From positions 682,001-746,000 of the forward strand of contig JADJNF010000008.1 in assembly GCA_016714445.1 (NCBI GenBank): 64,000 nucleotides of DNA. Reading direction: 5' to 3'. Source of the stretch: Saprospiraceae bacterium (GTDB lineage Bacteria; Bacteroidota; Bacteroidia; Chitinophagales; Saprospiraceae). A model generated the notes under the pieces. That model was not told where the DNA came from. It was given only the letters and a program-made list of their open reading frames with translations, and made no database searches. Numbering within the stretch: position 1 is the stretch's first letter; every line of letters starts with the position of its first letter. The translations under genes were made by a program, and so were the position numbers. This document shows, piece after piece, positions 18,267 through 27,452 of this stretch.

Positions 18267-19889
18267 TCATTTATTGGACGTTAGATCTAACGCTGCAGAA
18301 TTTTCTGTCCAGATGTGTTGGTTTTCCTCCAATGTATTTTCAAGTTTATACTTTTCTTTAAAACCTACTAATTCAACTTTGATACCTCTGCCCGGTCCTC
18401 CTATGTCTCTAAACTCTCGTATCAGGTCAAGTACATCATGGGCTATATATTCCGATTGGCCGGCATTGATTACCACTGTACAATCTTCCGGCAAGTGCCC
18501 AAGGGTAAGTTTTATGGCAGCCTTGTTTAAAAATGATACTTCCTGAGCCAAATCAATGTGTATTATATCTCCGGAATGATAAGATTCTTTGCGATAGTAA
18601 TATGCCCTTTTCAGATTTCCATGCAATACAAAAAGGATACTGATAAATAAACCAATGCTTACACCTGTCAGCAAATCTGTTATCACCACTGCCAGCATGG
18701 TCGCAAGAAATGGTATAAACTGAAATTTGCCCTGCGCCCAAAAATGTTTCAGATGTTTGGGGTTGGCCAATTTATATCCAATTAATAGCAAAATGGCTGC
18801 CAACGTAGCCAGAGGTATTTTATTCAGTAGTCCCGGAATCAGAAGCACAGATATTAAAAGAAAAAAACCGTGTATGATTGCTGATAGTTTTGTTCTGGCT
18901 CCGGCATTTATATTTGCAGTAGTTCTGACTACCACAGAGGTCATTGGTAAACCACCTATCATTCCGCTTAATAAATTCCCAATCCCTTGGGCTTTAAGTT
19001 CTGTATTTGTACTGCTGTATCTTTTGTAATTGTCCAATCGGTCTCCAGCTTCTATACACAATAACGTTTCGATAGAGGCAACGATAGCAATAGTTACTGC
19101 TACGGTCCATACGTTTTTATTTGAAAGTCCACCAAAATCAGGAAATACAAACAATGTGCTGATTTCAGAAAAACTACTCAGTACGGGTAAACTCACTAAA
19201 TGTGAGGAATCCAAAGCAAGTGTTGATCCTGTATTTTTAAAAATTTCATTTATCAATATTCCTGCGATGACAGCTACTAGAGCTGAGGGCAGTGCTTTTA
19301 TTTTTTTTAAAGCAGGAACCCTGTCCCATCCTATAAGTATGCTTAACGACACCAGAGTTATAATCGTGGCTCCTAGGCTGATGTGGTCAAAAGATTCCAA
19401 TAAAGTCGAGAATGTGTTACCTCCTGACTGTTCAATAAAAGACTCATCTCCCTCTGTATCACGATCATAACCAAAAGCATGTGGTATCTGTTTTAGAAAT
19501 ATTATAACCCCAATACCTGCGAGCATGCCTTCGATGACATTATTTGGAAAATAATTGGAAATGCTGCCAGCCTTAAGAAAACCAAGTATGAGCTGGAGAA
19601 CACCTGCAAGCACCACTGCCATTAAAAATAATTCAAACGAACCCAGCGTGGCAATCGATGATAAAACTATCGCAGTCAAACCTGCCGCAGGTCCGCTTAC
19701 ACTTACATTAGAGTTACTAAGCGATCCTACAATGATGCCACCCACGATACCGGAAATTATACCGGAAAACAAAGGTGCGCCTGATGCCAATGCTATGCCT
19801 AGGCACAAGGGAAGTGCAACTAAAAAAACGACTAAACCAGAAGGGAGGTCAGACTTTATGTGCTTAAAATATGTTTGTATGGTTTGCAT
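18267..19889 (-). CDS. SulP family anion transporter with STAS domain (SulP1)
   Basis: This 540-residue inner-membrane protein has the SulP core: SDLPSGLVVFLVALPLCLGI near the start, VSGPAAGLTAIV, many hydrophobic helices, GMIGGLPMTSVVVRTTANIN, and a C-terminal STAS domain (about residues 435-520, DIIHIDLAQEVSFLNKAAIK). SulP proteins carry sulfate, bicarbonate or other anions; pairing with a downstream carbonic anhydrase gene argues for bicarbonate. The STAS domain lacks an obvious conserved DQSG-type loop, unlike SulP2. It groups by sequence with SulP3 (23902..25542) rather than SulP2 and SulP4. A small exported-protein gene (20142..20441) precedes it on the same strand. Substrate is inference. 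Confidence 0.9.
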   Translation of the reverse strand: MQTIQTYFKHIKSDLPSGLVVFLVALPLCLGIALASGAPLFSGIISGIVGGIIVGSLSNSNVSVSGPAAGLTAIVLSSIATLGSFELFLMAVVLAGVLQLILGFLKAGSISNYFPNNVIEGMLAGIGVIIFLKQIPHAFGYDRDTEGDESFIEQSGGNTFSTLLESFDHISLGATIITLVSLSILIGWDRVPALKKIKALPSALVAVIAGILINEIFKNTGSTLALDSSHLVSLPVLSSFSEISTLFVFPDFGGLSNKNVWTVAVTIAIVASIETLLCIEAGDRLDNYKRYSSTNTELKAQGIGNLLSGMIGGLPMTSVVVRTTANINAGARTKLSAIIHGFFLLISVLLIPGLLNKIPLATLAAILLLIGYKLANPKHLKHFWAQGKFQFIPFLATMLAVVITDLLTGVSIGLFISILFVLHGNLKRAYYYRKESYHSGDIIHIDLAQEVSFLNKAAIKLTLGHLPEDCTVVINAGQSEYIAHDVLDLIREFRDIGGPGRGIKVELVGFKEKYKLENTLEENQHIWTENSAALDLTSNK

Positions 19890-20141
19890 GGTTTATTTTG
19901 ATTTATAGTAATATGAATAAAGCAAATGTTAAATATTGAGCACAATAAGTTCATGCATTATCTAAACATTTTGTGAAGATGTTTTAATATATTAAACACT
20001 TCTTGATAAAAAGTATGAATTTTTGAAAAATGTATTTTAGTACTGTGTCATTAGTACTGGATAAATATTACATCTAACTTTCTGTAGAGCATTTAGCTTT
20101 AAAAGTCAAAATATGCTCATAAAAAGCTAATTTTCAAGATA

Positions 20142-20441
20142 TTAGACTAATTTTTCGGGAGGGAAGTCTATGATGTAAACGTAGTTAAACCCTTTGGGTT
20201 TTGAAAGATAAACTAATTCCAGTTTTGTTTCATCTGTAGAAAACCTGTTTATTGGCTTGTTTAAATTTTGGACCAGATATTTTTCATTGATAAGTTTCTT
20301 TCCGCTTTCCTTACTATGGTTTTCCTCTTCAAGTATGGCGATAGTGGTTTTTGCTTTACATAAATAATTTACCAGATCAATACTTGTTGTACTGAACATA
20401 ATAAAAACTATAGCCAAACTATACAATCTGAACTTCCACAT
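20142..20441 (-). CDS. Small exported or membrane-anchored protein preceding SulP1
   Basis: The open frame reaches 20459, but the second start, MWKFRLYSLAIVFIMFSTTS, gives a cleaner signal or anchor sequence and is preferred (99 residues). The mature part has an acidic and polar middle (ILEEENHSKESGKK) and a C-terminus ending YIIDFPPEKLV. No named family is recognised. It lies 252 bp upstream of SulP1 on the same strand and is divergent from another small exported-protein gene at 20551. The repeated arrangement of small exported protein then SulP gene across the island suggests a linked function. It could be a sensor, a regulator or a structural partner; this is open. Coding status is moderately supported. 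Confidence 0.5.
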   Translation of the reverse strand: MWKFRLYSLAIVFIMFSTTSIDLVNYLCKAKTTIAILEEENHSKESGKKLINEKYLVQNLNKPINRFSTDETKLELVYLSKPKGFNYVYIIDFPPEKLV

Positions 20442-20502
20442 AATGATATTAAACATCACTTATTATAAATAGTTTATTTTAAATTATTTCAAAATATTAA
20501 TA

Positions 20503-20531
20503 TTGAATTGAACGGAAATTGTTTACTTTTA
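20503..20531 (+). promoter_or_regulatory. Candidate promoter of the second carbon module
   Basis: TTG at 20503-20505 and TACTTTTA at 20524-20531, with an 18-bp spacer, approximate the Bacteroidota promoter. The start codon is at 20551. The last base of the -7 box departs from consensus. Confidence 0.45.
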
Positions 20532-20550
20532 CAAAAATTAATTGTCATAA

Positions 20551-20868
20551 ATGAGAAATAAAATCATTTTGGTTTTTATTGGCTTTTTTATTTTTCAGGT
20601 AACCACTCAGAATATTTTTTCGAAGGGTACTATCATGACTACGGAAACCTGTGAAGAAACTGGTGACGAAAGTAATTATCAAAAAGACTTGAAACAGGAT
20701 TTAAAAATTACAAATATCACAGCATTACACAATGATAATATTTGGTTTTCATACCATTCATCAACTCCATTGTATTATCAAATAAAAATTATTTCTACAT
20801 CACATCAATCTGTAGATACACCGCCTCCAAATGATCATTATTTTTTTAACCGGGTTGTTTTAGGTTAA
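20551..20868 (+). CDS. Small exported protein preceding SulP2
   Basis: The protein has 105 residues. The N-terminus MRNKIILVFIGFFIFQVTTQ is a probable signal peptide. The mature part holds an acidic stretch (ETCEETGDESNYQKDLKQD) and a segment IWFSYHSSTPLYYQIKI, then a proline cluster (SVDTPPPND). It is unassigned to any family I recognise. It is transcribed divergently from the small gene at 20142..20441 and lies 88 bp upstream of SulP2 on the same strand. Like the other three small proteins of the island it combines an export signal, an acidic middle and a position directly before a SulP gene, though its C-terminus differs from those at 23417 and 25597. Confidence 0.6.
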   Translation: MRNKIILVFIGFFIFQVTTQNIFSKGTIMTTETCEETGDESNYQKDLKQDLKITNITALHNDNIWFSYHSSTPLYYQIKIISTSHQSVDTPPPNDHYFFNRVVLG

Positions 20869-20956
20869 AATCCCGCTTCAGCTAATATTAATGGTTTATT
20901 CATTTGCTATTATTTTTCAGTTAATTGATTAATAAGGCAAAAACTAGAATTTCAAA

Positions 20957-22618
20957 ATGAATCTTTCGAAGTTCCCTTCCTTAAAGGGAGATGTTTTCGG
21001 TGGCATTACCGCCGGTATTGTAGCTTTACCTCTTGCGCTGGCTTTTGGTGTGCAATCCGGCTTGGGTGCTGCAGCAGGACTATATGGTGCTATAGGTTTA
21101 GGGATTTTTGCCACACTATTTGGAGGCACAAATACACAAATAAGTGGCCCGACGGGGCCAATGACTGTTGTTTCAGCAGCAATGATTACATTGATCATTG
21201 GGCATAAAGGTTCTCTTGATGAAGCTGTGCCAAGCATCCTGTTTTGTTTTTTTCTTGCCGGAGCAATAATGATTCTGATGGGCGTTTTGCGCATAGGTCA
21301 ATACATTAAATATATTCCATACCCGGTAGTTTCTGGTTTTATGACCGGTATTGGTGTGATCATCATTATACTACAGTTTTTTCCGATGTTGGGTTATGAT
21401 TCACCGAAAACAATTCTGGAAATACTTCGAAATATTAATGATCCACTTCAGAATATACATTGGCCTTCTTTGGGATTGACCGCTTTTACAATGCTCATTG
21501 TTTACATTTTCCCCAAAATATCCACTTTGGTCCCCAGTACACTTGTTGCGCTGATTATAGTAACAATTATGGCCGTATTTATACCTATTGAGGTTAAAAT
21601 TATTGGTGACATCCCGTCTGGTTTGCCTGCTTTTCATTTTGATATATTTACTGCTATGGCCGACATAAATATAGTATTAATGCCTGCAGTTACGCTGGCT
21701 GCCCTTGGCGCTATAGATAGTCTTCTAACTTCTGTCGTTGCAGACAACGTCACTCGTACAAGCCATAATTCAAACAAAGAACTGATTGGTCAGGGCTTAG
21801 GAAATATGGTGGCAGGTTTCATTGGTGGAATACCCGGTGCAGGAGCAACCATGCGCACATTGGTAAATATCAAGTCGGGAGGTACTACAAAATTGTCCGG
21901 TGTCATACATGGGATCTTTTTACTTCTTGTGCTTTTAGGTATTAGTTCACTTGCTTCACGGATTCCTATCCCGGTATTATCCGGTATACTTTTGACGGTA
22001 GGCATCAGCATAGTAGATAGAAGAGGTTTGAGCCATATAGGAAAGATCACAAAAACCGATGCTTTCGTCCTGATTATCGTGCTTATTCTTACTGTCTTTG
22101 TAGATTTATTACAGGCTGTTGCTGCAGGAATGATCATTTCTTCCGTCATTTTTATCAAACAGATGGGTGATATTACCCAAAAGGACTCCACATCTACTTC
22201 TATCCAAACATCAAAAGAAGCTGAAAAGCTACATGACCGATATCATATCCCAAATGAAATCAGACCTTTCGTTTCTATAAAAAGAATCAATGGTCCACTT
22301 TTTTTTGGGAATAGTGAGTACTTCCTGCAACTTGGTAAAAAGGTTGCTGATGAAATAGCCGTTCTCGTTATTGACATGAAAAGAGTTCCGTATATAGATC
22401 AATCAGGTTTATATGCTTTGGAATCAATTGTGCTGAGTCTGGAGCAAAAAAGTATTCAGGTATTTCTTTTACATCTGCAAAAACAACCGGAGGCGATGAT
22501 GAGAAATATACTTCTTATACCAAATGTCATAGAATTAGAAATCATTTTTGATGATGAAGAACTATGTGCAGAATCAATTAAAATATTAATAAAAAATAAT
22601 AAAAAAATATCAACATGA
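20957..22618 (+). CDS. SulP family anion transporter with STAS domain (SulP2)
   Basis: This 553-residue transporter opens with LKGDVFGGITAGIVALPLALAF and has the conserved ISGPTGPMTVVSAAMI loop, about 10-12 membrane segments and GFIGGIPGAGATMRTLVNI. The C-terminal STAS domain (about residues 440-545) contains VPYIDQSGLYALE, the classic phospho-acceptor-type loop. The gene overlaps the following carbonic anhydrase gene by 4 bp (ATGA), so the two proteins are translationally coupled and likely act together in bicarbonate uptake. By sequence it pairs with SulP4 rather than SulP1 or SulP3. Bicarbonate specificity is inferred from coupling; sulfate cannot be excluded. Confidence 0.93.
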   Translation: MNLSKFPSLKGDVFGGITAGIVALPLALAFGVQSGLGAAAGLYGAIGLGIFATLFGGTNTQISGPTGPMTVVSAAMITLIIGHKGSLDEAVPSILFCFFLAGAIMILMGVLRIGQYIKYIPYPVVSGFMTGIGVIIIILQFFPMLGYDSPKTILEILRNINDPLQNIHWPSLGLTAFTMLIVYIFPKISTLVPSTLVALIIVTIMAVFIPIEVKIIGDIPSGLPAFHFDIFTAMADINIVLMPAVTLAALGAIDSLLTSVVADNVTRTSHNSNKELIGQGLGNMVAGFIGGIPGAGATMRTLVNIKSGGTTKLSGVIHGIFLLLVLLGISSLASRIPIPVLSGILLTVGISIVDRRGLSHIGKITKTDAFVLIIVLILTVFVDLLQAVAAGMIISSVIFIKQMGDITQKDSTSTSIQTSKEAEKLHDRYHIPNEIRPFVSIKRINGPLFFGNSEYFLQLGKKVADEIAVLVIDMKRVPYIDQSGLYALESIVLSLEQKSIQVFLLHLQKQPEAMMRNILLIPNVIELEIIFDDEELCAESIKILIKNNKKIST

Positions 22619-23259
22619 GTCAATTTTATAAACAATTATTAGAAAACAATAAAAAATGGGTTGCCGAGAAAACTAATCTGGACCCTGATTTTTTTACTAA
22701 ACTAAGTGAAGGTCAGACTCCGCCTCTACTATGGATAGGGTGTGCCGATAGTCGTGTTCCTGCCAACGAAATCACTGGAACTCAGCCCGGTGAAGTATTT
22801 GTACACAGAAATATTGCCAATATGGTTTTACATACTGATATGAATATGTTAAGTGTGCTTGATTATGCTGTAAATGTCCTAAAAGTGCGACATATCATTG
22901 TTTGCGGTCATTATGGCTGTGGTGGTGTAAAAGCTGCTATGGGTAGTAATCAGATAGGATTGATTGACAACTGGATCAGGTGTATCAAAGATGTTTATCG
23001 TTTTCACTATAAAGATCTGGATGCCATAAAGGATGAAACACAAAAGTTTGACCGTTTTGTAGAACTAAATGTTGTAGAACAAGTCATGGATCTTGCCAAA
23101 ACATCTATAGTACAAAATGCATGGAACAAAGGACAGGATCTGTGGATACATGGGTGGGTATATTCCATTAAAAATGGATTGGTTAAGGATTTAAACGTAA
23201 ACTACGGAAGTAATGACGAATTGCCAGATGTCTATAAGTTAACTATGGAAATTGTCTAA
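22615..23259 (+). CDS. can: Beta-class carbonic anhydrase (module 2)
   Basis: This 214-residue enzyme has Cys43, Asp45 and Arg47 in WIGCADSRVPANEITGTQPG and His99 and Cys102 in CGHYGCGGVKAA, the complete zinc and catalytic set. The pattern AxEITGxxPGEVFVHRNIAN is that of the Can/YadF type, unlike the first carbonic anhydrase in the window. There is no signal peptide, so it acts in the cytoplasm. Its start codon overlaps the stop of SulP2 (ATGA), so the two are translated in a coupled way. The pair probably moves and interconverts bicarbonate and CO2. The gene symbol is by family resemblance. Confidence 0.95.
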   Translation: MSQFYKQLLENNKKWVAEKTNLDPDFFTKLSEGQTPPLLWIGCADSRVPANEITGTQPGEVFVHRNIANMVLHTDMNMLSVLDYAVNVLKVRHIIVCGHYGCGGVKAAMGSNQIGLIDNWIRCIKDVYRFHYKDLDAIKDETQKFDRFVELNVVEQVMDLAKTSIVQNAWNKGQDLWIHGWVYSIKNGLVKDLNVNYGSNDELPDVYKLTMEIV

Positions 23260-23416
23260 ATCGTGTTAAAGTCCCTGATGATCAGGAGCCTTAACTTTAT
23301 ATCTACCGATCAATCAAATTCAAATAATATTCTGATTACATACTATTAGTTTTATAATTTCGTTACTTTTGTTAGTTATTATGTTAATTAAGTAGTAAAA
23401 ATTTTTTGTGGACTTG

Positions 23417-23797
23417 ATGTCTCGATTATTTTGGGTGATGATAGTGGTTGTACTTGGCATGAGTTACAGCACAGGAAATACTGACATTTCAGCATTACAA
23501 TTTAATTTTTCTTTAGAAAATTACGACACTTCAAAACAATCCATTTTAACTTCTAATGACTTAATCAACTGTTTTGATCCGTATGAGCTTCTGGAGAAGG
23601 AAGAACAGAACGAATTAATCGAAGAAGATTCTGAATCTAATTATTTACCTTGCTCTGGAGATTTTATCTTTAGTTCTAACATTTTATTATTAAAATATCT
23701 TAAGGCAATTGTTTACTCTATTGCCTTTACTGAATTTCTAACCCCTCAAAAGCTTTTTGTTATTTTCCATTGTTGGAAACTGCATTTCTTAATTTAA
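23417..23797 (+). CDS. Small exported acidic protein preceding SulP3, FHxWKxH C-terminus
   Basis: The ATG at 23417 (MSRLFWVMIVVVLGMSYSTG) is preferred over an in-frame GTG nine bases earlier; 126 residues result. A TACTTTTG at 23364-23371 is a fair -7 box. After a signal peptide or anchor comes an acidic patch (LLEKEEQNELIEEDSESN), a hydrophobic stretch and the C-terminal VIFHCWKLHFLI. The protein at 25597..25989 has the same order and ends VLFHSWKFHI, so the two appear homologous. The family is not one I can name. It lies 104 bp upstream of SulP3 on the same strand. The shared motif and position suggest a conserved accessory protein of SulP transporters. Confidence 0.6.
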   Translation: MSRLFWVMIVVVLGMSYSTGNTDISALQFNFSLENYDTSKQSILTSNDLINCFDPYELLEKEEQNELIEEDSESNYLPCSGDFIFSSNILLLKYLKAIVYSIAFTEFLTPQKLFVIFHCWKLHFLI

Positions 23798-23901
23798 CTG
23801 ATTTTCTTTTCAATGGTGTCCTTTCTTTATTGGTCACCCGATATTGTCATCATTTCTGATGCTCAATTCAACATATTAAATTATCTGTTAAATTAATAAT
23901 A

Positions 23902-25542
23902 ATGAAAACTAAAAATATACTTCCAAAAGATGGTTTGGAAGGACTCAAAGAAAATTTCTCTTCAGATGCAATTTCCGGATTTATAGTCTTCTTACTTGCT
24001 TTGCCATTAAGTCTTGGGATTGCCAAAGCTTCTGAATTTCCTCCCATCATGGGACTTATTACTGCCATTGTCGGTGGCATGGTGGTAAGTATGATTTCGG
24101 GATCTAAACTAACGATCAAAGGTCCGGCGGCAGGACTAATAGTAATAGTAGCCGGCTCAGTAACTGATTTTGGTGGAGGTGAGACAGGTTGGCATTTGGC
24201 TTTGGGTGCTATGTTTGTTGCCGCAGTTATTCAGATATTATTTGGTGTGTTCAAGTTTGGAAAACTGGCCGATTTTTTTCCACTACCTGCTATACATGGT
24301 ATGCTGGCTGCTATTGGAATCATCATCATTGCAAAACAATTGCCGGTCATGCTGAATGTGGACCCCAAACTTATGGCTGGCAAAGGACCTTTATCGATTC
24401 TGGCTTCTATCCCGGATATTATTACTCTCCTTGACCCAAGAGGAACTCTTATCGGCATAATCAGTCTTGCCATTATGATGGGATGGCCATATTTGAAAAA
24501 ATATTCCATTGGAAAAATTCCCGCTCCACTAGTTGTACTAATTATAGCTGTACCGGCAGAATTATTTATGGACTTTCAGCATACCGAACCTTCATATTCA
24601 CTTGTTCATATCGGCAATCTTATAGAAAATTTGCATATGAATATTAATTTTGGAGGTTTTGCAACATCAGGATTATTTATAAAATACGTGATCATGTTTG
24701 CTCTGGTAGGTACATTGGAGTCGCTGTTAACGGTTAAGGCAATTGATCTTGTTGATCCTTATAAAAGAAAGTCGGACAACAATAAAGACTTGATTGCCAT
24801 AGGTATAGGTAATACGATAACTGCTATTCTGGGTGGTTTGCCTATGATATCAGAAGTTGCCCGTAGCACAGCCAATGTATCTAACGGAGCTAAAACAAGA
24901 TGGGCCAATTTTTTCCATGGTTTTTTTATTCTTATATTTGTACTGGTGGCTTCAAAGTATATAGAAATGATACCCAACGCAGCTTTGGCGGCTATGCTTA
25001 TTTCTGTCGGATTAAAACTGGCGCACCCCAAAGAATTTGTGCACACATTTCATGTAGGAAAAGAACAGTTAGCCATATTTTTAGTAACGATCGTAATAAC
25101 TTTGGCGGAAGATCTTTTGATTGGGATTGCAGCCGGAATGCTGCTAAAAATCATATTCCATATATTGCATGGCGCTCCGATACGTGCTTTATTCAGAGCA
25201 CCAACATTGATTTCTTTTGAAGGGGACAATTATTTAGTCGAAATCGATCAAGCTGCTATATTTACAAATTTTATTAGGATAAAATCCAGACTTGAAAGTA
25301 TTCCTCCCGGTTTTAATATAACCATTGATTTAAAAAAGACCAAGCTTACTGATCATTCTGTCATGAATAGTTTGGAACATTTTAAGCATGAATATGAATC
25401 CAAAGGAGGTACAGTAAGTATAACCGGACTAGAAAATCATAAAACATTATCAGCCCATTATCTTGCATCCAGAAAACTAAAATCCAAGGAAAGGTGGTCA
25501 ATCAAAAGAAAATATAATTCTGAAAATACATCAAAAATATAA
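23902..25542 (+). CDS. SulP family anion transporter with STAS-like C-terminus (SulP3)
   Basis: This 546-residue membrane protein starts MKTKNILPKDGLEGLKENFS and then has SGFIVFLLALPLSLGIAKAS, the loop IKGPAAGLIVIVAGSV, and ILGGLPMISEVARSTANVS, all aligning with SulP1. The region after about residue 430 (YLVEIDQAAIFTNFIRIKSR through HSVMNSLEHF) is a STAS-like domain with the usual strand-helix order. No carbonic anhydrase gene follows directly; the next gene is the small exported protein at 25597 and then SulP4 with dabAB. The substrate is probably bicarbonate by context, but the sequence alone does not exclude sulfate. Confidence 0.9.
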   Translation: MKTKNILPKDGLEGLKENFSSDAISGFIVFLLALPLSLGIAKASEFPPIMGLITAIVGGMVVSMISGSKLTIKGPAAGLIVIVAGSVTDFGGGETGWHLALGAMFVAAVIQILFGVFKFGKLADFFPLPAIHGMLAAIGIIIIAKQLPVMLNVDPKLMAGKGPLSILASIPDIITLLDPRGTLIGIISLAIMMGWPYLKKYSIGKIPAPLVVLIIAVPAELFMDFQHTEPSYSLVHIGNLIENLHMNINFGGFATSGLFIKYVIMFALVGTLESLLTVKAIDLVDPYKRKSDNNKDLIAIGIGNTITAILGGLPMISEVARSTANVSNGAKTRWANFFHGFFILIFVLVASKYIEMIPNAALAAMLISVGLKLAHPKEFVHTFHVGKEQLAIFLVTIVITLAEDLLIGIAAGMLLKIIFHILHGAPIRALFRAPTLISFEGDNYLVEIDQAAIFTNFIRIKSRLESIPPGFNITIDLKKTKLTDHSVMNSLEHFKHEYESKGGTVSITGLENHKTLSAHYLASRKLKSKERWSIKRKYNSENTSKI

Positions 25543-25596
25543 TTAAGAATTACATTTGTACTTTATTTTATTCTTTTTTTGCAAAAAGATTCTTTG

Positions 25597-25989
25597 ATGA
25601 GGTCATTTTTAAAGATATTGTTTTTCTTCTTTCTGGTTTCTGAGATGGTCTTTTCCTTCTCAAACCCTTCGGTTTGGCAATATCCCGTATCTGAAAATTA
25701 TATCCCCTTTAATTTTCAGGAAGAAAAATTATCATCCTTACAAAATAATTTTTTTCAGGATTTTGCTTATTTTGAATATGTTGAAAAAGACGAGCAAAAT
25801 GAAGAAAATGAAGAAAACATCAAACAAAGTAAGAATCAGATTTCCGAAAATGAATCAGATTTTTCAAAATTTGATTTTCTTTGTGATTCTCCATTTTTAA
25901 CTCAGCACAAAAACTATATTAGTAATTTCCTGCTTATCCAAAAAGAATCCTTTTTGGTCTTATTTCACTCCTGGAAATTTCATATTTAA
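25597..25989 (+). CDS. Small exported acidic protein preceding SulP4, FHxWKxH C-terminus
   Basis: The frame is open from 25579 with a TTG codon; the ATG at 25597 gives MRSFLKILFFFFLVSEMVFS, a good signal peptide (130 residues). A strongly acidic and asparagine-rich section follows (VEKDEQNEENEENIKQSK), then a cysteine (FLCDSPFL) and the C-terminal FLVLFHSWKFHI. It shares this order and the terminal FHxWKxH motif with the protein at 23417..23797. It lies 130 bp upstream of SulP4. The role is unknown. The homology between the two, which is visible by eye, makes chance ORFs unlikely. Confidence 0.62.
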   Translation: MRSFLKILFFFFLVSEMVFSFSNPSVWQYPVSENYIPFNFQEEKLSSLQNNFFQDFAYFEYVEKDEQNEENEENIKQSKNQISENESDFSKFDFLCDSPFLTQHKNYISNFLLIQKESFLVLFHSWKFHI

Positions 25990-26119
25990 CAGATTTTTTT
26001 AGAGAATAGTAGCCTCTTCTATTTTCCTTTTTATCACTTAAAAGATTCTATATTCTTTTTGGATATAAGACATTTTAATTAGTGATTTTTTATTCTGTTA
26101 ATCAAACAATCATTTTATT

Positions 26120-27439
26120 ATGCATACAATAAAAAAAGAAAATACATTTGTTTATGATATTATAGCAGGACTTACTGTAAGTTTTGCAGCTTTAAGTTTA
26201 GGTGCCGCATTTGGTACAATGTCTGGCAGAGGTGCATTTGCCGGTATGGTCGGGGCTGCCATTATACCTATTATTACTTCTATTTTCGGTGGAACCCGGC
26301 TACAGGCATCCGGTCCTACAGCACCAATGACCGCTGTTTCTGCTTTAGTAGTGGCTTTTGCATACGAATCCTTCCCGGACAAAATTATAGCAGAACAGTT
26401 TATAACGCTTATATTTCTACTTAATGCTGTCTTCCTCATAGTTTTAGGAATTTTACGTATTGGTCAATATATTAAATATGTTCCTCAGGTCATTATACTT
26501 GGATTTATGAATGGTATCGGTTTACTCATATGGTTTGACCAAATAAAAAGATTGTTTGGACTAGGTGACAAAACTCAAATAGGTGGTTCGTTATGGACAA
26601 ATATTTTTATTGCCTTGGCCACATTATCTACGATATATTTAATTCCCATAATATTAAAAAAGCTTGGTCTATCGGAAAATATAAGAAAGTATATACCATC
26701 CATGTTTGTTACTATAATACTTGCAACGGTAGTTACAACTTTACTCAATACAGAGATTGAACATGTAAGTCTAGGAAACTCTATAAATAGTTTTAGTGAA
26801 TTCTGGACAACCATTAAAAATTATTTTCCTGGCAATCCTCAGCTTTACACTGTTGATATTCTAAAGCAGGCGCTTCCTTTTGCACTACAACTAACTTTAC
26901 TGGCATATTTAGATTCTTTACTCACCAGTCTGGTTGTTGACAATATGACAAAAGAAAAAACCAAACAGGATAAAGAATTGATTGCTCAAGGATTGGCAAA
27001 CGGGTTATCAGCTATTGCACAGGGAATTCCCGGAGCTCAGGCAACTATAAGAAGTGTTTTATTACTTAAAGAAGGAGCCAAAACCAGACTAGCAGGTATA
27101 ATGGTCGGAGTTTTTGCTTTATTAGGCTTTTTGGTTTTCAGCAAATATATTGTTATGATTACTTCTGCAGTATTTGTAGGCGTATTATTTAAAGCCGGTC
27201 TTGATGTAGTGGACAGGGATTTTGTTATTGCCTATGTTAAAAACAACTGGAAAACCAATAAACTAAGAAATATTCAGTTATTTTTTATAATTTATTCCAC
27301 ATTAGTGACCGTTTTTATTGATTTAAATGTTGCTGTAGTAACAGGAACTATTATGTTTTTTATAGCCAAAAAATATATGAGTATTACAGATGCTGAAGAA
27401 GACTTTTCTGTTGTTGAAAGTGAATATTTGCAGGAGTAA
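26120..27439 (+). CDS. SulP family anion transporter lacking STAS domain (SulP4)
   Basis: The protein has 439 residues, about 100 fewer than SulP1-3, because it ends after the last membrane helices (AVVTGTIMFFIAKKYMSIT) and has no STAS domain. It has the SulP loop ASGPTAPMTAVSALVV and IAQGIPGAQATIRSVLLLK, closest to SulP2. The stop codon is 13 bp before the dabA start, so it is almost certainly in one operon with dabA and dabB. SulP genes are not part of the minimal DAB pump, so the linkage hints at joint control of dissolved inorganic carbon uptake. The lack of STAS removes the usual regulatory domain and may mean a different mode of control. Confidence 0.88.
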   Translation: MHTIKKENTFVYDIIAGLTVSFAALSLGAAFGTMSGRGAFAGMVGAAIIPIITSIFGGTRLQASGPTAPMTAVSALVVAFAYESFPDKIIAEQFITLIFLLNAVFLIVLGILRIGQYIKYVPQVIILGFMNGIGLLIWFDQIKRLFGLGDKTQIGGSLWTNIFIALATLSTIYLIPIILKKLGLSENIRKYIPSMFVTIILATVVTTLLNTEIEHVSLGNSINSFSEFWTTIKNYFPGNPQLYTVDILKQALPFALQLTLLAYLDSLLTSLVVDNMTKEKTKQDKELIAQGLANGLSAIAQGIPGAQATIRSVLLLKEGAKTRLAGIMVGVFALLGFLVFSKYIVMITSAVFVGVLFKAGLDVVDRDFVIAYVKNNWKTNKLRNIQLFFIIYSTLVTVFIDLNVAVVTGTIMFFIAKKYMSITDAEEDFSVVESEYLQE

Positions 27440-27452
27440 ATTATAAAATTAT

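Noticed and set aside
23271..23290. CCTGATGATCAGG palindrome after the second carbonic anhydrase
   Set aside because: The loop is only one base and there is no T-run, so it is not a convincing terminator. An operator role is unsupported.
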